Shown here: positions 8,195 to 14,867 of the stretch, piece after piece | How the letters are laid out: every line of letters starts with the position of its first letter | Numbering within the stretch: the first letter of the stretch is position 1 | Origin: Deltaproteobacteria bacterium | GTDB taxonomy: Bacteria; Myxococcota_A; UBA796; SXON01 | Reading direction: 5' to 3' | Length of the DNA: 64,000 nucleotides | Assembly (NCBI GenBank): GCA_947486185.1 | Contig: CANKTH010000001.1 | Coordinates: 1 to 64,000, forward strand | Notes under the pieces: model-generated | What the model was told of the DNA's origin: nothing | Seen by the model: only the letters and a program-made list of their open reading frames with translations | Database searches by the model: none | Position numbers and translations under genes: made by a program

Positions 8195-9103
8195 TCAGGC
8201 CAACCCGGCGAGCAGGGCGCGGTCCAGGAGCATCCCGCCGCAAAGGAGGAAAAGATACACGATAGAAGCCCGGAACACGCCGTAGTCCACCGCTGGATCG
8301 TCCGCGCGGATGGAGCGCCACACCGAGCCAATAAACCAGAGCCCAACGAGGAGCGCGATGAGGCCGTAGCCCGGACCCAGGAGCCCAAGCGGCACAGCGA
8401 TCACCGAAAGCAACACCATGAGCACGGTGTAGACCATCGACTGTCTCCGCGTCGCTGCGTCGCCGACGACGGAAGGCATCATCGGGAATCCTGCGGCTTC
8501 ATATTCCCGCTTCCGGAAGATCGCGATCGCCCAGAAATGCGGAGGAGTCCACAAGAACACGAGCAGGAAGAGAAATACGCTCGAAATCCCCACGTAGCCG
8601 TCGATCACCGCCTGGGCGATCATCGGGGTGGTCGCGCCCGCCGCGCCACCGATGACGATGTTCTGCGGCGTACGTGGCTTCAGCCAGACGGTGTAGACGA
8701 GGACGTAGAATAGAATGGTGCCCAGACCAATGCCCGCGGCGACCGGACCGCCGACCCACGCCAGGAGCGCGGTCGACACGACGCTCAGCACGAGCCCGAG
8801 CCCCAGCGCCTCATGCGGGGCCACCGCCGCCGCCGGGAGCGGCCGCTGCCGGGTGCGGGCCATACGGGCGTCGCTCTCCCGCTCCACCCAGGCGTTGAGC
8901 GTGCTGCAGGCCGCCCCGGTGAGGGCCGTGGGGACGAGCACCGCGAGCGCCGTGGTCAAGCTCGGCCATCCCCCCGCGCTCATCCCGAGCACGGGTACCC
9001 CGGTGAACAGCACGAGCAGCAGGACCCGCGGGCGGGTCATCTCCCACCAGAGGCGAACGCGGGCGAGGCCGGTGGGAATCGTCGTCGGGGAAGCGGCGTT
9101 CAT
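8195..9103 (-). CDS. ctaB: Protoheme IX farnesyltransferase (heme O synthase)
   Basis: 302 residues, about nine helices, UbiA superfamily. It transfers a farnesyl group to heme B to give heme O. The first Asp-rich prenyl-diphosphate site is NAWVERESDARMARTRQRPL near residues 70-90, and the following LYTVWLKPRTPQNIVIGG-type segment is diagnostic of CyoE/CtaB. The second site is in the FLWTPPHFWAIAI loop region. The ATG at 9103 overlaps the ctaA stop (ATGA), deciding the start. It works directly before CtaA in heme A synthesis for CtaD. Confidence 0.95.
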   Translation of the reverse strand: MNAASPTTIPTGLARVRLWWEMTRPRVLLLVLFTGVPVLGMSAGGWPSLTTALAVLVPTALTGAACSTLNAWVERESDARMARTRQRPLPAAAVAPHEALGLGLVLSVVSTALLAWVGGPVAAGIGLGTILFYVLVYTVWLKPRTPQNIVIGGAAGATTPMIAQAVIDGYVGISSVFLFLLVFLWTPPHFWAIAIFRKREYEAAGFPMMPSVVGDAATRRQSMVYTVLMVLLSVIAVPLGLLGPGYGLIALLVGLWFIGSVWRSIRADDPAVDYGVFRASIVYLFLLCGGMLLDRALLAGLA

Positions 9104-10083
9104 GCGACCTTGCTGTCGGCGGGGGCCGCTATAAGGGTGGAGGTGGAGGCCCCGACCGCCAGCCAAATCGCGGTCTGGAAAAGGCCGTCAGCGACCAGAG
9201 AGTGCAGCACCGCGAGCTCCACGGGAAGGCTGAGGATCACGTTGGCGACGCCGAGCACGACCTGCACCACGACGAGGACGAGGAATAGCGCCGCGGGCCG
9301 GCGTAGGGCTGTATCGTTCCACACCAGCGCGGCATTGGCGATAGCGATCAACACGACGGCGTAGGCACCCAGCCGATGAAGGACCTGCAGCCCGATGAGG
9401 CCGGCGAAGGTCGGGAACCACACGCCGCCGAAACAGGTCGGCCATTCGGTACAGACAAGGCCGGCATAACTGGAGGACACCACCCCGCCGAGCACCAACT
9501 GCACCAGCGTAGCGAAGGCGAGCAGGCCGGTGCTGACCCGGACGGCGACCGGACCGGGCCCGAGCGCGGCACGGCCCCCCTGGCGCAAGCGGCGCCCAAT
9601 CAGCAGGACAAACGCCAGGAAAACGTTAGCTGCTAACAGGTGACTGGTCACCGTCCACTGCGCGAGCAGGTGAAGTACGGTCAGTCCGCCGAGCACGATC
9701 TGCGCCAGCAGCGTTACCGCCGCAGCGATCACGAGCCCACCCGCGAGGGCGCGACGGCGTGGATCACGCAGCACGAGCACGCCCGCCACGAGGAACACCA
9801 CCGAAATCAGCCCCGCGACCAGCCGATGGCCCCACTCGAGGAAGATACGGAAGTCCATCTGCGGGACGAGCTGGCCAAAACACAAGGGCCAGTCCGGACA
9901 CGCGAGGCCCGCACCATGAACGCGCACCGTCGCCCCAAAAGCCATGAGCAACAGCGTGGCCGCCCCGATCGCCCAAAACGCAGAGACGAGAGGATCACCA
10001 CGCACGGCCTGATCCGCCGCGTGCGGGCCGGCCGGCGAATCCGCCGGGCTCAGCCCTCGCGCCGCGCGGTCACCTTCGTCCAT
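9100..10083 (-). CDS. ctaA: Heme A synthase
   Basis: 327 residues, eight helices in two homologous four-helix halves. It oxidises the C8 methyl of heme O to the formyl group of heme A. Each half has its Cys-pair loop (GAGLACPDWPLCFG and YAGLVCTEWPTCFG) and its heme-ligand histidines (EWGHRLVAG, VTSHLLAAN, LHRLGAY and VLHSLVAD). This matches the CtaA type with paired cysteines. The N-terminal 30 residues are polar and cytoplasmic. Its stop overlaps the ctaB start, so the two enzymes are translated together. Confidence 0.95.
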   Translation of the reverse strand: MDEGDRAARGLSPADSPAGPHAADQAVRGDPLVSAFWAIGAATLLLMAFGATVRVHGAGLACPDWPLCFGQLVPQMDFRIFLEWGHRLVAGLISVVFLVAGVLVLRDPRRRALAGGLVIAAAVTLLAQIVLGGLTVLHLLAQWTVTSHLLAANVFLAFVLLIGRRLRQGGRAALGPGPVAVRVSTGLLAFATLVQLVLGGVVSSSYAGLVCTEWPTCFGGVWFPTFAGLIGLQVLHRLGAYAVVLIAIANAALVWNDTALRRPAALFLVLVVVQVVLGVANVILSLPVELAVLHSLVADGLFQTAIWLAVGASTSTLIAAPADSKVA

Positions 10084-10131
10084 CGCGCCCCCCGTCCGCA
10101 GCGTGCGGGCGATCCGCCAGACCGCTCGCGA

Positions 10132-10341
10132 CTAGTCGCGGCTCTGGAACACGAAGGGCAACATCGCCAAGTGACGCGCGCGCTTGATCGCGAGCGAGAC
10201 ATGACGCTGTTGTTTGGCGCTCAGCCCGGTGATCCGGCGGGGGAGGATCTTGCCCCGCTCGGTGAGGAAGCGCTTGAGGCGGGCGGCATCCTTGTAGTCT
10301 GCGATCTCTTCAGTCTGCTTGGTCTTCATTTCTTCGGGCAT
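10132..10341 (-). CDS. rpsR: 30S ribosomal protein S18
   Basis: 69 residues, normal for S18. The core [20 protein letters not shown] and [20 protein letters not shown] are the family signature. GGAG six bases before ATG 10341 sets the start; an internal Met at residue 5 is the alternative. S18 normally lies between the genes for S6 and L9. Here it stands alone at the head of the heme A/oxidase operon, so it may be a displaced only copy or a second copy. The usual N-terminal cysteine of zinc-type S18 forms is absent, as is common in other bacteria. Confidence 0.95.
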   Translation of the reverse strand: MPEEMKTKQTEEIADYKDAARLKRFLTERGKILPRRITGLSAKQQRHVSLAIKRARHLAMLPFVFQSRD

Positions 10342-10373
10342 GTGCCACTCCGTCCGATTCAGCGGGCCGGGGC

Positions 10374-10400
10374 ACTATCGCCCCCGGGCCCAAGACGCAA
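10374..10400 (-). promoter_or_regulatory. Candidate promoter of rpsR-oxidase operon
   Basis: On the minus strand, TTGCGT (10400-10395) and GATAGT (10379-10374) are separated by 15 bases, slightly short for sigma70. The -10-like box ends 32 bases before the rpsR start. This is the only AT-containing promoter-like pair in the 117 bases between rpsR and the divergent DUF4920 gene. Low certainty. Confidence 0.35.
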
Positions 10401-10458
10401 GCGGCACGATGCGCTCGCGGGCCTTCCGCGCTGACGCGCGCCGCGCTAAACCGCCGGA

Positions 10459-10980
10459 ATGCGGATGACCCCACTTTTTCTCCTCATGCTCGCTTGTGGC
10501 ACTGCCCCCTCTCCCGGTGCGTCGCCGGCCCCGGCCACCGCGCCCGCGGCACCGGCCCCCGCACCGGCCGCGTCCGCGCCGGCGGCGGCCCCCGGAGGCG
10601 GCACGGTCTACGGGGACAGTTTTGAGCCGCAGAACCCGTTTACTGCCACGGCTCTGACACAGGGCGCCGCCGAGCACCACGGGAAGGAGGTGACGGTCAA
10701 GGGAACGATCCGCACCGTTTGCCAGGCCAAGGGGTGCTGGCATCGGCTCGCGACCGACGACGCCAAGACGGACGTACTCGTGAAAGCCAGTCGGTACCAC
10801 GTTTTCTTGCCAAAGGACGCCGCCGGGCGCACCGCGATCGTCAAAGGCACCTTCAGCCACCAGCTGATGCCGCTGGATGAAGCCAAACATTTCGCCGAAG
10901 ATGCGGGTCTCGACCCCAACACCGTCACGGAGGCGCCGATGACCTACGGCATCGACGCATCGGGCGTCATCCTGATGTGA
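10459..10980 (+). CDS. Lipoprotein with DUF4920-type domain
   Basis: 173 residues. The signal peptide ends LLMLACG, a lipobox, and is followed by an Ala/Pro-rich linker (residues 15-47). The C-terminal domain (about 60-173) carries VCQAKGCWHRLATDD, the hallmark of the DUF4920/OB-like family usually written MCQKKGCWM. These are small periplasmic proteins of unknown activity with two conserved cysteines. ATG 10459 and ATG 10465 are both possible starts. The gene diverges from rpsR and converges on malQ. Confidence 0.85.
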   Translation: MRMTPLFLLMLACGTAPSPGASPAPATAPAAPAPAPAASAPAAAPGGGTVYGDSFEPQNPFTATALTQGAAEHHGKEVTVKGTIRTVCQAKGCWHRLATDDAKTDVLVKASRYHVFLPKDAAGRTAIVKGTFSHQLMPLDEAKHFAEDAGLDPNTVTEAPMTYGIDASGVILM

Positions 10981-10997
10981 GGGGGCTTCAGGCACCT

Positions 10998-11030
10998 CCC
11001 GCTGACCCGGTCTGCCGGCGCCTCAGCGGG
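10998..11030. terminator. Candidate bidirectional hairpin between convergent genes
   Basis: Perfect 8-base inverted repeat CCCGCTGA (10998-11005) and TCAGCGGG (11023-11030) with a 17-base GC-rich loop, placed between the stop of the DUF4920 gene and the stop of malQ (which it overlaps). There is no T-run on either side, so it is a weak or Rho-assisted terminator at best. Confidence 0.35.
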
Positions 11031-12492
11031 GAGTAGCCCGCCCAAAGGCCTCTCCGAGCAGCCTGGCGCCGTCGCACACGTGCCACGGCAGGTCACGCAG
11101 TCGCCAGGCCCAGTTACCCTTGGCCACGCCCGGGGTGTTCAGCCGGGCGTCGTTGTCCGCGGCGATAAAGTCCTGCATCGGGGCAATCGCCGTGTCCGCG
11201 ACGCTCGCCCACGCCTCACGCATCAGCGCCCAAGACGGGCCCGAGCCATCCCGGCCTGAGTAGACCCGGAACCGGTGGCGGGTGCGCTCATCGGTGGACT
11301 GGTACCAACCCTCGGCGGTCTCGTTGTCGTGGGTTCCGGTATAGGCCACCCAGCGATGGTGGCCGAAATTGTGGGGCAGGAAGGTGTGGTGCGCCGTGCC
11401 GCCGAAGGCGAATTGCAGCACCTTCATTCCCGGGAGGCCGAGATCCTCCCGCAGCTGATGGACATCCGGGGTGATCTCCCCGAGGTCCTCCGCGACCAGA
11501 GGCAGGTGCCCAACGCTCTTTTTGAGCGCTTTGAAGAGCTCCATTCCTGGTCCGGGCGCCCACTCGCCGCGCCGCGCATCGCCTTCCCCCGCCGGGATGA
11601 TCCAGTTCGCACAGAAACCCCGAAAATGGTCGAGGCGTACGAGGTCGACGAGGTCGAGCTCACGCTTCACGCGTGAACACCACCAGGCGAACTTGGTTTT
11701 CCGGTGTTGTTCCCAGGCATAGACCGGATTGCCCCAGCGCTGTCCGGTCGGCGAGAAGTAGTCGGGAGGCACGCCGGCGACGGGGTCGGGCCGGCCGTCC
11801 GAGTCAAGCCGGAAGAGGTCGCGGTGCGCCCAGGTGTCGCAGCCGTCTCCCGAGACAAATATAGGTATATCACCGAGGATCCGAATGCCGCGCTCGCGAG
11901 CGAGCTCGCGCACCCGGCTCCACTGCCGGTAGAAGAGGTACTGAAGCCCCTCCTCTACCGCAAGCTCGGGTCCGTAGGACCCGCGAATCTCCGCGAGGCC
12001 GCGCCGGTTGGCGGCCTCAGTCGGCCAACTCCACCAGCCGTCCCCGTGTTGTCGGGCCAAAACGCCGTACATTGCCCAGTCGGGGAGCCACTCCTGCTTT
12101 GCAACCCACTCCCGACACTCAGGCGTCGGGGCGACCCGCGCCGCCGCCCGACGGAGGAGCGGCAACTTCCAATGATCCACCAGCTCAGCATCGAGCCGGT
12201 CGTGGCCATACGGCATCGCCACCGGCGCAAGCAGGCCCTCCTTGACCAAGGTCTCGACCGAGATCAGGCGCGGATCCGCCGCGAAGGCCGAGGAGCTCCC
12301 GTACGGTGACTGACCGGCCCCGACCGGGTGGAGCGGCAGGATCTGCCACGTGTCCAGCCCCGCCTGAACCATCCACTCCAAAAAAGCATCCGCGTACGGC
12401 CCGATCTCACCGACCGGACCCGGGCCCGGCAAGCTTGACGGGTGCAAGATGACCCCGGCGTGACGCTCGGGCGGGCTGGCGTCGTTCGGCAT
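11023..12492 (-). CDS. malQ: 4-alpha-glucanotransferase (amylomaltase)
   Basis: 489 residues, the size of short bacterial GH77 enzymes. It transfers alpha-1,4-glucan chains between maltodextrins in the cytoplasm. Family blocks in order: GVILHPSSLPGPGPVGEIGP (N-terminus), LPLHPVGAGQSPYGSSSAFA, DIPIFVSGDGCDTWAHRDLF, the nucleophile region VRLDHFRGF, the acid/base region LVAEDLGEITPDV, and YTGTHDNETAEGW. All catalytic Asp/Glu positions look intact. GGAGG six bases before ATG 12492 fixes the start and excludes a 15-residue upstream extension. It lies 73 bases downstream of a small basic protein gene on the same strand. Confidence 0.96.
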   Translation of the reverse strand: MPNDASPPERHAGVILHPSSLPGPGPVGEIGPYADAFLEWMVQAGLDTWQILPLHPVGAGQSPYGSSSAFAADPRLISVETLVKEGLLAPVAMPYGHDRLDAELVDHWKLPLLRRAAARVAPTPECREWVAKQEWLPDWAMYGVLARQHGDGWWSWPTEAANRRGLAEIRGSYGPELAVEEGLQYLFYRQWSRVRELARERGIRILGDIPIFVSGDGCDTWAHRDLFRLDSDGRPDPVAGVPPDYFSPTGQRWGNPVYAWEQHRKTKFAWWCSRVKRELDLVDLVRLDHFRGFCANWIIPAGEGDARRGEWAPGPGMELFKALKKSVGHLPLVAEDLGEITPDVHQLREDLGLPGMKVLQFAFGGTAHHTFLPHNFGHHRWVAYTGTHDNETAEGWYQSTDERTRHRFRVYSGRDGSGPSWALMREAWASVADTAIAPMQDFIAADNDARLNTPGVAKGNWAWRLRDLPWHVCDGARLLGEAFGRATPR

Positions 12493-12565
12493 GAGTAGCC
12501 TCCACGGGGCGAGACGGGAAGTTCGGGGCCGGCTCACCCCGGCGCCGGCGCCGCGTGGGAGACCC

Positions 12566-12706
12566 TCAGCGCCGGAGGCGACCGCCTTCCTTCCGCTTCC
12601 GCAACTCGCTCCGCGCCCTGGCGCGCTGCTTGTTGTGTTTCGCCGCGAGCTTCGCGCGATGACGAGAGCTCTTGTTACGCTTCCTGCCGCTACTAGCCTT
12701 GGCCAT
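12566..12706 (-). CDS. 46-residue Lys/Arg-rich protein
   Basis: A small gene read directly from the sequence, starting MAKASSGRKRNKSSRHRAKL and ending GGRLRR. About 20 of its 46 residues are Lys or Arg and there are almost no acidic residues, as in small ribosomal or RNA/DNA-binding proteins. GGAG lies about seven bases before the ATG. It sits 20 bases after the stop of the RelA/SpoT-like gene on the same strand and 73 bases before malQ. No known ribosomal protein matches it. The ribosome site and strongly non-random basic composition support a real gene. Confidence 0.7.
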   Translation of the reverse strand: MAKASSGRKRNKSSRHRAKLAAKHNKQRARARSELRKRKEGGRLRR

Positions 12707-12726
12707 GTTTTCTCCGGGCGCGGCGC

Positions 12727-13833
12727 CTAACGCCCTCCGCGCGCCCTGTCATCCCTTCGACGCTCCGAGCCACCCTTCCCAAGCCGGCGCCGCACGACGC
12801 CTAGCTGACGTTCCTTGTAGATTTCGTGCCGCGCATCCCCTTTTTCGTTCGCCGCGTCCGTCGCGGCGTCCAGGATCTGGAACTCCACGAGGACCGACAC
12901 CGCCTCTCCGAGGAGCGCGCGGTGGACAGGCGGGGGGATGTTCGGCAGGTCGTAGACCCTCACCGGGAGATCCGCCACGAAGTTGATCACCCGATAGGAT
13001 GATGCGCTGTGCGGATTGAACGAGGATATCGGAGCCTGTTCGCTCGGAAATATCCAGGCGAGCTCCGGCATCTCGCCGAGAGCCGCGCGCACCTCTTCCG
13101 CCGAGAGCAGATTGTTGTGACTCTCGCCAGGCAGGACCGCGGGGAACGGGATGAGGTGCCGCAGCAGCCACCCTAGCGCGGGCACGAGCTCGTCTCGGCT
13201 CTCGGTGACGATGCGAAAACGGAGCTTGTCGTAGACGGTCGCCGCCGTGGCCTCACGTTTGGCCATCAGCTTCGCGATCACGCTCGGCCGGGTCTTCCGA
13301 CTCCCATAAAAAGCGTGGATCCGGATCCCGCTCTGGCGCATCTCGGCGGCGCGCGCCTCGATCATACGATTGGCGAGGTCCAGGAGATCGACGTCACGAA
13401 TCGCCAACTGGGAGCGTAGCTCTTGCATCTCAAGATGGTTGATCACGTGCATCAGCTTGAGGACCGCGCAGTGCTGGATGCGGAGTCGATGGAAGCCGTG
13501 GCGGGAGGCCTCTATCAAGGCCCCACGTACGTCATCCGGGCGCCGGATCTCCTGCGGAAATGTAAGGCCGAGCTGCTCTTCCAGGAAGTTTAGCGCCTGA
13601 TTGTAGACGTACCTCAGCCGTTCACGTGCCCAGGCGTGCCGCGTGACGTCGCAGTGCCAGAGCGCGAGAAAGCGATCCACCTCGTCCAAGGTCTCAAATG
13701 CCAGACCGTTCCAGTCCAGAACCGAGCCGCCCGACAAAATGAGCATGACCCCGTGGCGTTCGACTCGCGCCAACGCTGGCGGAAGCACGTCGGGAACCCC
13801 CAGCTCATCGAGCTCGATCGCATCCGGGCGCAT
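12727..13833 (-). CDS. Divergent RelA/SpoT-synthetase-like nucleotidyltransferase protein
   Basis: 368 residues. The N-terminal half is helical and unrecognised. Residues about 178-345 parallel the (p)ppGpp synthetase domain of RelA/SpoT proteins in order. SRKTRPSVIAKLMAKRE corresponds to the Arg/Lys substrate helix, VYDKLRFRIV (Asp202) to the metal-binding YDLIAIR-type strand, PALGWLLRHLIPFPAVLPG to LGYIHELWKPMPG, SSYRVINF (Tyr280) to the GYQSIHT G-loop, and LVEFQI (Glu317) to the EFQIRT strand. RHEIYK (336-340) corresponds to the AAHWAYK end. The RFKDYI segment and the Arg of QIRT are not conserved. It may belong to an uncharacterised myxobacterial family (I think of TIGR04552, unverified). 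The ATG at 13833 is preferred to upstream codons. Confidence 0.6.
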   Translation of the reverse strand: MRPDAIELDELGVPDVLPPALARVERHGVMLILSGGSVLDWNGLAFETLDEVDRFLALWHCDVTRHAWARERLRYVYNQALNFLEEQLGLTFPQEIRRPDDVRGALIEASRHGFHRLRIQHCAVLKLMHVINHLEMQELRSQLAIRDVDLLDLANRMIEARAAEMRQSGIRIHAFYGSRKTRPSVIAKLMAKREATAATVYDKLRFRIVTESRDELVPALGWLLRHLIPFPAVLPGESHNNLLSAEEVRAALGEMPELAWIFPSEQAPISSFNPHSASSYRVINFVADLPVRVYDLPNIPPPVHRALLGEAVSVLVEFQILDAATDAANEKGDARHEIYKERQLGVVRRRLGKGGSERRRDDRARGGR

Positions 13834-13989
13834 TCTCACCTCCGCCGCGAGCCTAGATGACCTCACCCCAACTGGCAAGTCCCATCACGAAGCCGGGCGT
13901 CGCGCGAGCGTCACACCGCGTCACGAGCGCGTACGCCGCGGGCCGCACCGGACGAGGCGGGTTAGACGCCGGCCCGTTGGGGGCGACCC

Positions 13990-14862
13990 GTGAATATTGA
14001 GGCTTTGACCGGTCAACCGGGGTTCATGAACGTCCTCTACGCGCTCGTGACGCTGCTGCCCCTGTGGTTTTTCGCCTGTTACCTCCGGGCAAAACAAACG
14101 GGCGACGCGGACCTCGGCAAACGGGGCGTGATCACGGCCTCCGGCCACGCCGCGCGCGTATTTTGGTCGAACGCGGCTTTTCTTGTTCCCCTGGCGGTGG
14201 TGGTCGGCGGCCTGGGCCAGGTGGTGTCGCTCCAAGCGAGCGAGCTCGCGCGAGACTGGGCCGCCCAGGGCACGGGCTCGGGGCCGGGGCGCCAGCAGGC
14301 CTTGCTCGTCGCCTCGGAGCTCACATGGCAGCTCGTCTGGTGCGCATGGAACTGCGTGTTCGGCGCCTTCTCCGCCGCGGCTACGCTCTACTTCTGGCAG
14401 TGTGAGGAGCGAAAGCAACCCGCGGACGCCTACGCCGCCATCAACTTTGCGCTCAACCGTTTCTCTCGCGTGCTGCCCGCACACGCCAAAGCGTTCCTCT
14501 TCATCACCCTGGGCAACTTCATCATCGTGCCCGGCATCTGGTTCGGCCTCCAGTACGCCTTCGTCGATGCGATCGCCACCTTCGACTACGAGGAGAAGGC
14601 GCCGCTCTCCCGGTCTCAGCGCCTGGTCCAGCCGCGCCTCCGCACAATCGGAACCGTCTTCCTGCCGATCTTCTTTTTCTGGTGGTTTCCCGGTCAGTTC
14701 CTACACTTTGAGCTGCAGGGGCGCGGCGTTGAGTGGATCGCCGCGGCCGGCGCGATCGAGGTAATGGTCTACCAGCTCATCGACCTGACCATGGTGCAGC
14801 TCTACCTCGATCGTTTCCGTAAACCCTCCACGACCCCTGTGGCGGCACCCGTCGCGAGCTGA
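13990..14862 (+). CDS. Polytopic membrane protein, unknown
   Basis: 290 residues, GTG start. About six hydrophobic segments can be seen (near residues 12-30, 55-75, 110-135, 160-185, 210-230 and 240-262). The central region VWCAWNCVFGAFSAAATLYFWQ and the loop FDYEEKAPLSRSQRLVQPR resemble no family I can name. The C-terminus is a short Pro/Ala-rich tail. It lies five bases upstream of mfd and is probably cotranscribed with it. A GGGTTAG element is found 24 bases before the start. No function is claimed. Confidence 0.85.
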   Translation: MNIEALTGQPGFMNVLYALVTLLPLWFFACYLRAKQTGDADLGKRGVITASGHAARVFWSNAAFLVPLAVVVGGLGQVVSLQASELARDWAAQGTGSGPGRQQALLVASELTWQLVWCAWNCVFGAFSAAATLYFWQCEERKQPADAYAAINFALNRFSRVLPAHAKAFLFITLGNFIIVPGIWFGLQYAFVDAIATFDYEEKAPLSRSQRLVQPRLRTIGTVFLPIFFFWWFPGQFLHFELQGRGVEWIAAAGAIEVMVYQLIDLTMVQLYLDRFRKPSTTPVAAPVAS

Positions 14863-14867
14863 TCTCG

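Noticed and set aside
12723..12735. A further GGCGTTAG match before the small basic gene
   Set aside because: The TAG is the stop codon of the RelA/SpoT-like gene, so it is not counted with the GGTTAG element.
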